Below are positions 36,895 to 48,142 of a stretch of DNA of 64,000 nt, in pieces. The stretch is from Plutella xylostella (lineage: Eukaryota > Arthropoda > Insecta > Lepidoptera > Plutellidae). The position numbers and the translations under genes were made by a program. Within the stretch, counting starts at the first letter, position 1; each line of letters starts with the position of its first letter. The DNA lies in assembly GCF_932276165.1 (NCBI RefSeq), contig NC_063983.1, positions 4,595,501-4,659,500 on the forward strand, given 5' to 3'. Under the pieces are notes generated by a model. It did no database searches and had not been told where the DNA came from. It saw only the letters and a program-made list of their open reading frames with translations.

Positions 36895-37110
36895 GCGCGT
36901 GTCGTGAAGGCCGGTGTCTGTGGCGCGGGGCGGGCGGGGGCGGCGGGGCTTCGCGCGCCGCCGCGGCTATGTGTCGAGACTGGGGTCTAACGGCGGCTGC
37001 CGGCACGCGCGCGCCCGGGCATCAATTACTCCGCTCGTGATCGCTCCCGCACTACAACCAATATAAATAAAACTGGCCGCCGCCGCCGCCGCGCACGCCA
37101 CCGACGATCC
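36895..37110. promoter_or_regulatory. CpG-rich block
   Basis: A sharp rise in G+C with GGGGCGGGCGGGGGCGGCGG (36927 on), CGCGCGCGCCC (about 37008) and a (GCC)n run at 37076-37093. It could be a promoter or CpG-rich enhancer. The open frames here are low-complexity by-products. Orientation is unknown. Confidence 0.3.
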
Positions 37111-40100
37111 ACAACTTCACAGTGGCGCAATGGTAAAATGCTAGATCGCAAAGGTCTCCGGTTCAAACTGCTTATCTTTATGTCAGAAATACTCCACTTA
37201 TAGAGGTGTAATGCTGCAGCTTGATGGATATTCGCCATTATTAGAGCACGTGCTGAAATAGCGGAGAGCGGGGCCGCTTCAACACGAATTGTGTCAAGAT
37301 TGGTTGAGATCAGTAGATAATGAACACCAAATTAGGTTATTTGATACATGGGTGTGAATAAGAAACTCTGTCAATTTTAATCATGATAGCGTTTTCGTAG
37401 ATCATCCAAATCGAATGATCAAAACAAAGAAATCGATAACCAGACTGCCTTTTCATCGGCAACGCCCAGTCACCGGCGTGATGCAGTCATTCAAACCAAT
37501 TACACAGTAAAAGCTGCTCCATGCACTATCTTAAAAGATCCTAAATTTGAAATAACTCAGCGGTCGTGACTGTAAGTAGCACGCGACAGCGCCACGGAAC
37601 TGTTGCGAAAAAACGCGAGTCATTGAGGCGAGGTACCGCACTATTCTTCCATTTTTCGTGGGTCGTCCGTCCTATTTTCGCTTTTCTTAACAATGGTCAA
37701 TCGATATAGACGCCGACTGATTCGCTTTCCCTTCCTCCAGTGTCGCCACGCGGTGAGCTGATGGAACGGAACCCAGTCTGTGCGGTACCGGAAAATTGAG
37801 TTACTATCTTTGTTTTGTTTCCCGCTCATTGTGATATTAGAGAGTTATTTCTTACCAAAATGTTACCTCAGTAAGCTCCGCTACCTATGTTTATAGGTAT
37901 ACAAATACATATAAATAGCGGAGAATTTGTTAGTGGGAACCTTACGTCTCATAACCTACAGCCACAGCTCATCGCAAACTCTCACTTTTTCTATGGTCCA
38001 ACCTTTAACGCTCGCCTCTTCGTAACAAACAATTGATCGGGCCGCGGCAGATAACGCCTCACGCTCTATCTCGCCGACTCCGATCACTACAAACAAACTC
38101 AATTAGGATTAAGAAATTTAAATGTTGCTCAAAGGAGCCGAAACTGCCGTCCGACAGCCCAATAAGTAGCCGAGACACAACCTGATGTTGATTTATTACA
38201 CCCCGTTTTTGCAGGCAAAAGACATTTTTATGTACGCGCCTAATTACTTACTTTAAATAGCATCACAAGGCCTTCTAATTTAAAAGGATTTCTGTCGAAT
38301 TTTAGAAATCCAAAACCTCTGCTTCTGTAATAGAATAACCGTGCAAAATAAGGCTAAATCTGTGACGTATGTACCAACAGAATATTTAACGGCACAAAAA
38401 ATAAGCACGTAACAAGCACAGTTTTTATTATGTGAAAAATTATGCGCACACGCACACACTGTTGATGAAATGGTGATGATTCTCGGCGAAAAAATACGTG
38501 AGAACTACTGGGAACGCTACGAGGATATTCAATGTGTCACCGTGTCATGTCACCTCTGACACCGTGACACGTAAATGTACGTAACCGCTGTCAAGTCGTA
38601 ATTAAAATGTGACCAGTCACCGAGTGTGTTGCTTCTGCTATGTTCACACCATTAGCGTAACTGTAACTAGGTTTTATTGGCACTGGAGTGACTCATACTT
38701 TTGTAACTAGGCACATACTAAATAAGAAGAAATTTATAGCGCGTCCAACTTACTATTGATCTGGTTTTCTTGATAAAGACTTAAACTAGAGGAAATTATA
38801 ATGAGTTGGTATAACATAATCTCATATCGGCACTGTAGACATCGTAATTGTAATTAGAATGCCGTGCGTATCGCCTCGGCGCAACAGGTTGCGACGCAAA
38901 TAGCAATATGTAGCGAGAATCAAGATATAAGCCCATCTAAAGGGGTGCAACAACTTTTCCCTACAACTCCGCCCGATCTGGTTTTCTCAACCAGTCACAT
39001 CGGAAACTGTCGATTTCGATGGCAGAACCGGAGCGACGCTTCTCCTTATCAAATTACGGCTCTTGTCAGATAGTGAAAATATTCCCACATTTTCTACGAC
39101 GGGCTCCGATGATATAAATCAGGGTGAAATTGTTGGTTGCGAGCCGCTGGAGGCCGCTAATGGGTGGCTATTTGAGTTTTCACTGGATGGTCGTTACGCG
39201 CCATTGAGCCTTCGCAAGTACAACTTTTGACCAGCAAACGGCGACCACCGCGGTCGTCTCGAAAGCATATCTTTATGTGGCATAAACTGCACGGATGTAG
39301 TGTTTATGTATCATCGCACATCGCAAGTTAGGCTCGGTAATCTATACCTCGGCACAGCGCCGCATTCCACAGCCGTCCTTGCCGAGACTCTCGAAAATCT
39401 CAAGAATCTCTAGCCTCAGTCTAGACAATGGTCAATAAATAATGTATTCTGTTGCTTGGATGAAATAGATAGCAATTAATTACCGATAGAGATCGGTGAG
39501 CCTACGATTTCGGTCGCGACGCCCTGCTGAGAACACCGGCCGCGCGATGTCGCAAAACTGTCGATTGTGCAGAATAGGCATCCTTTCATTAATTACTCAA
39601 TAGCCGAACAACTACCGCGGGGAATCGAGGTTATCATAACTTACGCCAGGTGGCTTGCGTTTTTGCGTAAAATCTGACTCGACGGTTTTATTATTTGCAT
39701 CAAGTTATAAATATTCTATCATAATCTAAGGGCTATAAATTTGGTGCCAGTAGCGGTTGTTAATCTTTACAGTTTAATTTATTATCAGTTTAGGGGAATT
39801 CAAGTAATGTAAGCTGATATTAGAGATACAGGACTAGCATCCGCATCCTGCGACGCCTCCGTATCCGTCTATTGTTCTCAGTTGCCCTAATAAATGTATG
39901 GAACGTAATAAATCTGTAATAATGTCAAATTCTGAGCTGTATATCCTACTTCATTGCGCAAGATCGTCAGATTATAGAGCTCCCGGACGGCCAACAGTCG
40001 TACTATAGTCGCGTAAACATGGTACGTGACCTACCCGAATTCACAGCGAACAATATTTTAAATATCTAGCAAACAATCAAATCTCAAACGCATCACTAGT

Positions 40101-41269
40101 TATACCACCTATCCCTGCGCATGCAAATGAAATTAGCGAAGCGATCCAGAAACGCTAAGTAACTGTACCTAATTACAATATCGCTGGTCTGTATCCTGTA
40201 CTGTACATACTCGTAACAACCATTCTGTGTCCTGCACACACTGGTAACAACACAAAGGGCGTCCACTTGGACGCGCGGGGCCACCAAATGGTAGCATTAC
40301 GTGGCGTGCCTCATCTTCGTAACTATTTGAGCTAGTGCAGCGAACTATTTGAAGAGTTTCGGCTGAAGAATTCATCCGAAGATTGGTGCTTGATAGTTTT
40401 AATAGTTTTAATTTGTTAGGTTAAGTAGTTTTTTGTGCCCATGAAAACCGTAATAAGGAGCTTAATAATACTTATAAAGGTGCATATTTGAGTAGTTGGA
40501 TCTTTGTTACAATAATATTATATTTATGTAGATTACATCATAAATTAATTATTCTAATGTTACTAACTTAAATCGTGTCTACTAACAATATCTGAGTCTT
40601 GTTACTCGAATAAATGAATTAATTATTATTATAAATTACATTAATATTGTAAGAGTGGAATCTCCTTATAAAACAGATTGTTTTCTTAGTGAAAAAAAAT
40701 ATGGGCAAATAAGTATCTTTTTTTAAGCCGAAAGAATGTAAGTAGTAGGCCATATGTTCAGCCCTTGCGCACGCCTAAGACTAGATCTAGGGTTGTCAAT
40801 CGCTGCGAGTAATGGCGACCAGAGAAATGACATTTGATAGCCCTGAGCGATGCGGCCCGCTTTGTGTAAATACTAGAGATTGTATACCGACCGCAGACAC
40901 CCAAAGGCATGGGTTATGTGTTCGCGAAATTGCCTACTCAGTTAGGGCTGCATCTTAAATATGATACAGTAGAGGCTTCAAATAAAATGAATTAACAGAG
41001 GGAAATATTGAAAATAGTACCGCTATAATGTTTTGAAAATATCCAATCATTGATCCGGATTCCACTGTCAAAATGAAACAGGTAACACTATTAAGAACGT
41101 AGCCCTTTTTTGGTTTAGAACGTCATGAAACACTTTTTGTAACTGATATTTTTTTATTGTACAAAAGATAAAAAATAGCCCCAATATGAAGTCAAAAATA
41201 GACCAGACGCGTCACACAGCAAAAAACAAACGTTCCATTTTCAAATAAATCCATAGACAGCCCTTAAGA
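37111..41269. other. Repeat-free, balanced tract of about 4 kb
   Basis: There are no transposon fragments over about 4 kb, which is unusual in this window. An imperfect hairpin lies at 38534-38570. Minus-strand open frames at 40096-40375 have some coding-like look (ending CVQDTEWLL) but no domain, splice support or neighbouring exon. The tract looks like regulatory DNA around a developmental gene, which is inference only. Confidence 0.35.
38534..38570. repeat. Short hairpin GTGTCACCGTGTCA
   Basis: GTGTCACCGTGTCA and TGACACCGTGACAC are inverted repeats with one mismatch around a 9-base loop. The arms also consist of GTGTCA/GTGACA words in tandem, so it may be a cluster of binding half-sites. 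Confidence 0.5.
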
Positions 41270-41400
41270 TCGCGTGGACGCAGCGGGGCGCGGCATCACT
41301 TCCTCAGTTGATCGGCGCCCGCGGCCGCCGGCGGTCGTGCCCCCCGTAATGGGTTCACCAGTCCCGTTCTGACCGGCTATCATTACACCAGAGAAATTCC
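41270..41400. promoter_or_regulatory. Small GC-rich block
   Basis: GGCGCCCGCGGCCGCCGGCG around 41320 within balanced DNA. No ORF or promoter element could be identified. It ends the repeat-free tract, just upstream of a SINE. Confidence 0.25.
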
Positions 41401-41520
41401 ATACTACATTTCACTGATTGAAACGGGATTAGGTTTGCATGCCGCATTTATGTTTCTGACGAATGCCTGTGTCCTCGGGACATTGTCGTGGCGAATTGAT
41501 AGGGTTTGCAGGATTTACTT

Positions 41521-41632
41521 GATGGCCGAATGGTGTAGTGGTTATTGATACCGACTGCTATGCCAAAAGTCCCGGGTTCGATCCCCGGCCGGGGCATTTA
41601 GTTGTAATCGGGTCTTGGGTGTTACCTAATAT
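41521..41632 (+). mobile_element. tRNA-derived SINE, 5' part
   Basis: Starts GATGGCCGAATGGTGTAGTG, with A-box-like TGGTGTAGTGG and B box GGTTCGATCCC, then GGCCGGGGCATTTAGTTG and ATCGGGTCTTGGGTGTTACC. The 3' body is missing or unrecognisable after about 41632. It is a SINE head, not a functional tRNA: there is no consistent anticodon stem and no 3' acceptor pairing. Confidence 0.8.
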
Positions 41633-43194
41633 TGTATTTTCAGTATACGTACAAACAAACAAAAAAGAGAAGTAAACCTTTCTCAAATTATTCAAAACAG
41701 AAACATTGCAACCAGCGAATCCTACTTCTGTACCAGACTACTGTTTACAAATATTTTATTCAAACACGACAGCGTTGCAGTATAACTTTCCCGTTTTAAA
41801 CATAATAAGAACAAGTTCCATCGATACCGAATCTGTATTGAGACATTTATCGAGATCACCGCATACGCATCGGTTTAGTGCCGATATGAATATTTAATCG
41901 ATTCTTAACTCGAGTACCTACTCCATATTTGCCGTATTAATCGATAATTTAAGCAGTCAGATTTGTATGCAAAGTTCTGCAGGGTTTTATCCGAATCAGA
42001 ATAATTTACATAATTCATACCTAAGTAGATCTTCTTATTCATCCCGTTACCTTTACACATGTATGTACCTACATTATCAGCAGTCGGTATACAAAAGGCC
42101 AAATATGTATACATAAGAAGATTATGTTTGTAAGACCATTTAGATTTTTGTGATAAATGAGAACTGTGAAGTCTCAACTCGGGATTAAAATAATAATGAA
42201 AAATAATAATAAAATTACAAACTTAATCATTGTTTAAACTGGTGTTAATCCTAGCCAGTTAATTTTCATCTCTACAAACCGGAACAGATAAATTTATGCG
42301 ACATTAGACATTACAGTAAAATACCAATTCCACTTAATCTCAGCGAAATTGTCAACGGGCGATAACGATTCTAATACCAGCGCCATTCCAACACTTAGAC
42401 AACGCTGAGACACTGTTGGCTCCGCTAATAAACACTATTTCCTATGTTAAGTTTGCACATTGTCTATATTTTATGTCATATGGTATCTAAGTCCTCAATA
42501 ATGCATTAAATGTTCAGCATTAATGCCTGTGCGTGGGATGGGCCGTCCACCATTCGTATGATCTATGGTGGTAGGACGCAGGAGTTACAAAATTCCCTCA
42601 ATTTACATATAGATACGATCCGGCAACGGTCGTGAGTGAGTGCGTGAGCATCGGTGGTGTTCAATGAATATAGGAGTTAGCTCATTCTAAAAGCTCATGT
42701 TTGAATGACTAGCTTTTCCCGCGAGCTTGCACAAGTTCTTTAGCATCACCCCCTGACTCACCAACATTCTGCTAACTATACCATTTTGGCTACACCCTGT
42801 ATTATGCACAGTATATGATGTGATTAGCATTTTTATTAATAACAGACCTTAGTATTAAAGTTAAGTTATTTAGGCTGTAATTTAATTGACCTAAGATGTA
42901 ATGTTAAGATAGACAGCATAAGTAAATCTGCTAATTAGGGTCGAAATGGTCGCCAATTCATCTAAATCTCTGTTCAATATTCCAAGCACATAATCTATGT
43001 AGATGTGATTGCATTTCATAAGCGCTGAAACAAACGCGAATCACGAAACAGCGTCAATAGCCGAATATCATGCAAACATTCCTAGTGCATTGCAAAATAC
43101 ACGCTATTACATTGTCATCAGGTAACGAATGGCTTGGCCAGAGATTGATGGCTTGTGGTCGCGTGGGTGGGACATGCGCCAAGTCACATATTAT
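41633..43194. other. AT-rich to balanced stretch, nothing recognised
   Basis: No supported gene. CCGGAACAGATAAATTTATG at 42279 resembles the inner end of the TIR at 49201 and could be a scrap of that element. Confidence 0.4.
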
Positions 43195-43525
43195 GACGAC
43201 CGAACAGTGTAGTGGTTAGTGAGCCTCACTGCTATGACGTAGGTCCCGGGTTCGATCCCCGGCAGGGTTAGATATTTGTTTAAGGATAGAATAGAAAAGA
43301 ATAGAATATTGCATTATTGAACACCACATAAATCAGACATACAAAAAAACATACTTATAGACTAGAACTAATTTACAATAGGCGGCCTTATCGCTGAGAG
43401 CGATCTCTTACAGGCAACCTTATATGTTGCGGAAACAAAGTGACAAATTAGAGGGCGGTGTACCAATAATAACAAAATAATAATAAGGATACATATTTGT
43501 ACTCGGGTCTCGGGTGTTATATATG
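43195..43525 (+). mobile_element. SINE interrupted by a later insertion
   Basis: The head starts GACGACCGAACAGTGTAGTG with B box GGTTCGATCCC, and the body begins GATATTTGTTTAAGGATA at 43271-43288. It is then split by the retroposon at 43289-43483 and resumes as CATATTTGTACTCGGGTCTC to about 43525. The order of events is therefore SINE first, then retroposon. Confidence 0.85.
43289..43483 (-). mobile_element. LINE-type retroposon 3' end nested in a SINE
   Basis: Flanked by perfect 8-bp duplications TAAGGATA (43281-43288 and 43484-43491). It contains GCATTATTGAACACCACATA, AATAGGCGGCCTTATCGCTG and CAGGCAACCTT, the reverse complement of the LINE 3' end at 51100. Simple A-rich repeats lie at both margins. 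Confidence 0.85.
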
Positions 43526-43809
43526 TTACCTATTTAATTATTATTTAAGTGTCTGTAACTCTGTTGATTTATACGCTGTTTAGGATGATTGAAGTACATC
43601 CCTATGCATGCATCCTGTTTTCGGTATATGCGCCACTTTGTACTAGATACAGCGCCCCTTTTTGTGTGGGGGTTTAAAAACTAAAACTTTCTGATACCAA
43701 ATTACTAGGACTACTGAAAAACGATTACTGGACTTAACATATTATTATGATTGATATAGCTGCTATAGGTTTCCTGTGACTAAAATAACATAATGCTCTT
43801 TCATTTTTA
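43526..43809. other. AT-rich spacer between repeats
   Basis: No supported gene. It may contain degenerate SINE body up to about 43560. Confidence 0.4.
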
Positions 43810-44382
43810 GGGTTCCGTAGCCAAAATGGCAAAAACGGAACCCTTATAGTTTCGTCATGTCCGTCTGTCCGTCTGTCCGTCTGTCCGTCTGTCACAGCCG
43901 ATTTACTCGGAAACTATAAGTACTACAGTGATGAAATTTGATGGGAATATGTGTTGTATGAACCGCTACAAAAATATGACACTAAATAGTAAAAAAAAGA
44001 ATTGGGGGTGGGGCCCCCCATACATGTAACTGAGGGATGAAATTTTTTTTTTCGATGTACATACCCGTGTGGGGTATCAATGGAAAGGTCTTTTAAAATG
44101 ATATAAAGTTTTCTAAAAAACATTTTTCTTAAAGTGAACGGTTTTTGAGATATCAGCTCTCAAAGTCGTAAAAAGTATGTCCCCCCCCCTCTATTTTTAT
44201 AACTACGGGGTATAAAATTCTAAAAAAAATAGAGGTGATGCATGCTAATTAACTCTTTCAACGATTTTTGGTTTGATCAAAGTATCTCTTATAGTTTTTG
44301 AGATAGGTTGATTTAACTGTAATTTTGCTGCTACGGAACCCTTTGTGCGCGAGCCCGACTCGCACTTGGCCGGTTTTTTTTT
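43810..44382. mobile_element. High-copy lepidopteran repeat starting GGGTTCCGTAGCC
   Basis: It starts GGGTTCCGTAGCC and contains an inverted GCTACGGAACCC at 44330-44341. The 3' end is GCGAGCCCGACTCGC (GCGAG/CTCGC hairpin) then ACTTGGCCGG and a T run. An 8-base unit GTCCGTCT is repeated in tandem at 43859-43891. I recognise this as one of the commonest lepidopteran repeats, but its class is uncertain to me. The 3' hairpin resembles a Helitron end and the T-run tail resembles a retroposon end. There is no coding capacity. Confidence 0.75.
43859..43891. repeat. Tandem GTCCGTCT repeat inside the element
   Basis: About four units of GTCCGTCT in a row. This satellite is a regular part of the GGGTTCCGTAGCC family and varies in length among copies as I remember it. 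Confidence 0.85.
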
Positions 44383-44513
44383 CATTTTCATTAACAAAGG
44401 TACTTACTTATAAGTATATAAATTGCTCATAAAATGCTCTACAAATTTACATAGAAATTATAACTTAACATTAACCTAAATCCTTACTTAAACTACTAAT
44501 TTAACTGTTTAAT

Positions 44514-47257
44514 GGTATCGATTCTGAAGGGCACATTCTAATTTTAACGCTGTCAAAAAACGCTTACATTCCCTCTAAATTTATTTGGCATTCTGAAGGC
44601 ACTGTTTATCTCCAAAATTAGAGACGTCACTTTAAATTTTGAATCTGACAGCGTTAAAACTATTCAACTTAGGTTAGATGGTCGAATTGGTATTCTGAAG
44701 GTCGCATTTTTAGCGATGTCAACGTAAAATTAGCAACTTTCTTCCTAAATTTAAAAGGGGTCTGGAAAGGTGCCTCTTAAAATTATACTAAAATTTCTAA
44801 AAGTAAAACCGTGAAATATATGGGAAATCGTTGTTGTAGGTGCATAAATATGGATTTAATCTGGAGTTTAGGTCTTCCTTAAGTAAGTTAAGCAAATTTC
44901 AGTGATATAAGTGTACTGTTTTATGGAGAAATAAATATGTGAAATTACCCCTTATTTGTGTTATTTTTACCAACCCTGAGAGTACAAATTGTGACGAAAA
45001 TCAACCAAAGTAGGGCTCTTGTTGATAGGATGCTTCCTTATGTAAGTACCTTATTAGGTAGGTACAATAAAACTTAATTATTCCTTGTGTACAGGTAGAA
45101 TATATTTAATCTATTTACTAACCTAAAATATTGTTATAAACCAAAAATAAACCTGAAAATGGATTAAACTATGTATCTAAGTATAGGTAAGAAGTTGCTT
45201 ACAATCAACAGGCTACGTAGGTACTTTAAAAAGGTATGTAAGTAGGAGGAATCATTAAGTTTAGGTTACCTATCTTGATTACTGAAATAGAGGTGAGTAC
45301 CTAGGTAAGTAGGTTTTTTTATTATTACTTATGTAAGTATCATAGGACTCTACATATCTTCTCAAAGAAAAGTACCTACTTACTTACCTACCTACTACAA
45401 AACTTCTTAACTATCAAAATCCTGTTGCCTATGATAAGATGAACAGTAGGGCTAATTCTTAATAATTGTAATGATTATGATCAGTACATATCTTTCTAAC
45501 TAGCTAATAATAAAGCAGGTAGATGTACTTGGCTCAATTTGAGTATTCTTACCTAAGTATAATGATTATCATAACAGGAACTAAAGAGTAAAGTAATAGG
45601 AACCTATACTGATCAGGTCATCTCCCCTCTATCCAAACAAATTAATGGTTATGATGTTGCAGCAATAAAACTTTTTGCATTGTTAAAGTAACCAAAAGTC
45701 AATCTTTGAAATAATTAATAGAGGGGGTTTGTTATCTTTACTAACTAAGTTTATTCACTGCCAACTAAGTTTTATTACAACTAGAAAATGAAAGTAACAC
45801 AATTTAGAGAAGCTTTATTTCATTTTATAACATAGTCACATGTATCTATCAAAGTTCCTTTGTATGAAATATAATAATCTTGTTTATCATATGCACTGAC
45901 GAGTCTTGGAAGAGTTCGCTTCGAGAAGACAAGATTTTATAATCCTTCCTGGGTTTCAATTTAGTTCTGTAACAATAATAATATGATAAGTATATGAATA
46001 ACATTAACTAAATTGAATAATTTATAATATTTTTCACTACATCACATAGTGCACTGCATAAAACAAACTGTATGTATAGGTAGGTTGGTACCAAGATAGA
46101 CTTTGATGCAATCAGCGGTAGACAATTAATGAGACTGGCTAATTGTCTCCTGCCCACTGGACCGACGACCTTAGGCGGGTAGCCGGTAGTGGCTGGATGA
46201 GGAAGGCCGAGGACAGAGTGTTGTGGCACTCCTTGGGAGAGGCCTATGTCCAGCAGTGGATGATTATGGGCTGATGATGAATCGTTTCACCGCTAAGAGA
46301 GATTGAAGTACTTAAGTATCTTTAACACTCAATCATTTAATTTTGTAAATTTTGTAAGTAAGTACTTACATAGGTTTTTCTTTTTTTTCACTCTATTACA
46401 TAGTAAGTATAAATACTAACCTTCTGTTTAGGTAACTTAGATAGTCTGAACGGGAATGCGACTGGATCCTTTCATACTTGTTGATGCAGGTGTTGTGTTT
46501 CATATAACTTGCTGGCTAATGTTTTAAGGTTATGTTTGCATCTGAAATTATAAAATATTTCGTAAGCAAATATACACGAATAAGCAGAATATGAATAAGG
46601 TGCGAATTTCTCATTTTATATAATGGATTTGCACAAAATCTTCGTAACAATCAACACGAATTCCAAAGACGAATCCGTCAAGTTACATGTACTTATACAT
46701 TTCACTATGTTTATGGCTTACCTTATAGGAAAACTTGTGTAATGAAAACCTTTGTAAGCAAGTAGCTATCACGGATAATTTAAGATCTTTCGTATCGTAT
46801 TTATCACCATCGAATTTTTTCCCGGCAATCGGAGAAAGAAAACAATGAAAAAGTCAATGTATTTTTTTGGGGTTGCCAGTAATTTATTTCTAAATTACCT
46901 ATAATGAGTCACATTGGAAACACTAATAGTTATGCTTTTCACGACAATTATAGGCTGTAAATGCATTTAGTATATTTTTAAATATATTTTTAACATGTTT
47001 TTATGTATTTAAAGTAAATTAAGATTAAAAAAATAAAATAACGACTATATTTCCATGATATCTATATTTCGCTGCCATCATTTGGTATTTGTCCTAAGCA
47101 TGGGAACACTCATTTTAAAGACGTCAAATCAGCCTATTAAATTTAGTTGGCCGTTAAAATCGTTGCCTTCAGAATAGCAAAAATTAGCGCTGTCAGTTAA
47201 ATTTAGAGATTTTAGCTCATTTTAAAATTAGGAAGTGTGCCCTTCAGAATCGGTACC
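44514..47257. mobile_element. Unclassified 2.7-kb TIR element with subterminal repeats
   Basis: The left end GGTATCGATTCTGAAGGGCA (44514 on) is inverted at the right end, which as a reverse complement reads GGTACCGATTCTGAAGGGCA from 47257. The next bases (CTAATTTTAA) also match with small gaps. The 10-mer ATTCTGAAGG occurs at 44521, 44590 and 44692 in one orientation, and inverted as CCTTCAGAAT at 47166 and 47241. Such repeated subterminal sites are typical of transposase binding. Weaker inverted similarity (GACGTC, CTGACAGCG blocks) continues for about 200 bases. The interior has no ORF beyond about 75 codons, so the element is non-autonomous. An RTE fragment lies inside at 46147-46281. The flanks read AAT and ATT, so a clean target duplication is not evident. 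Confidence 0.72.
46147..46281 (+). mobile_element. RTE-like LINE 3' fragment nested in the TIR element
   Basis: CTCCTGCCCACTGGACCGAC, then a stretch encoding SGWMRKAEDRVLW and SLGEAYVQQWM, ending GGCTGATGATGA. It is closely similar to 34270-34412. It lies well inside the 44514-47257 element and so inserted after it. Confidence 0.82.
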
Positions 47258-47902
47258 ATTGTCAAGTAAATGTCTAATGGCTACTTATCTCTTAATCACA
47301 TAACTGCTCTTAATTATAGAAACAAAATAGAAAATGACATTTACTGGGTAATAAATCAGTCATAAGTTTACCTTACACAGAACTCAGCAAAGAAGATTAA
47401 GTCAAAACTGTGCAGTAAGTAGAATAATGTGCATAATTTATGTTTATGCGGGATCATAATTTTACAACTATCTTATACTTAACGCAAATTAAATAAGTAA
47501 GTGTCCATTTTAAACTTAACTTTATGCTGCTCTACTAGTTTTGTTTTGTGCCAAGTACCTATAATTGGTACCTTTCAATAGGGATATTAAATAGACTCAA
47601 CCGAAATTTAGTTCCTCAATGCATATTTGACTATTTGTACATTTTACGTAGTACCTGTGTAGGTACAAATATTTTAAAAGCGACCATACATTGAATAATT
47701 TAAAAAATGAAAGCGGCTTCACAACATCCAAAACGAGTGACAAGAACAGCCACAAATTAAGCTCTACATATAAGGATTCCTCATTATAGCAATATAAATC
47801 TAATTAGTCAATGAAATAACCGCACAGATTTCCACATCAATCGGACTGGACATCAAATACAGAAATAAATTTCATTCTAATTAAAGTCAAATAAATATAG
47901 TA
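47258..47902. other. AT-rich stretch upstream of a small ORF
   Basis: No supported gene or repeat. Nothing promoter-like could be identified with confidence in front of the ATG at 47903. Confidence 0.4.
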
Positions 47903-48142
47903 ATGAAAGTGGTCCTGCGCCTACTTTGTATCCTTAGTTTGTTGGTCGCATGGTTGTGTTTGAGTTGCGCACACGCAATGGACCAATGCGAAGATTTGTT
48001 TCACTTGTCTCTGAGGGTTTTGCAAAAGTGGGTGACTAAGCCGAAAGGTGGTGATGCAAGAGGTTTTTGTGACCAACTTATGTTTACCCTAAGGGTCAAT
48101 TTTACCAAACGCTATACGTATTTAGCTCCAATTTCACAATAG
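47903..48142 (+). CDS. Small ORF: secretory signal fused to TE-derived sequence
   Basis: 79 codons from an ATG. The first 25 residues look like a strong signal peptide (MKVVLRLL, hydrophobic LCILSLLVAWLCL core, then SCAHA as a likely cleavage site). The rest is derived from mobile elements. Residues about 37-61 (LRVLQKWVTKPKGGDARG and following) come from the TACAGGGTGTTG repeat, whose copy at 10631 reads LQVLEKWQSKPKGGV in the same frame. The last 15 or so residues come from the left end of the MITE at 48093. Three cysteines remain in the mature part or near the cleavage site. It may be pure coincidence, or a young orphan gene. No transcription evidence is available from sequence. Confidence 0.2.
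   Translation: MKVVLRLLCILSLLVAWLCLSCAHAMDQCEDLFHLSLRVLQKWVTKPKGGDARGFCDQLMFTLRVNFTKRYTYLAPISQ
48013..48085 (+). mobile_element. TACAGGGTGTTG family fragment
   Basis: GGGTTTTGCAAAAGTGGGTG, then ACTAAGCCGAAAGGTGGTGA, matches the left part of the element at 10631 (shared CCGAAAGGTGGTG). The right end is lost, and a Harbinger-like MITE begins 8 bases later. Confidence 0.6.

Noticed and set aside
37129..37170. tRNA-like segment with TGGCGCAATGG and GGTTCAAACTG
   Set aside because: It resembles A and B boxes, but the D, anticodon and T stems do not pair, position 33 is not T, and no acceptor stem forms.
40096..40375. Minus-strand frames with a Cys-rich end
   Set aside because: Coding-like look only. 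No domain, no exon signals and no neighbouring coding segment.
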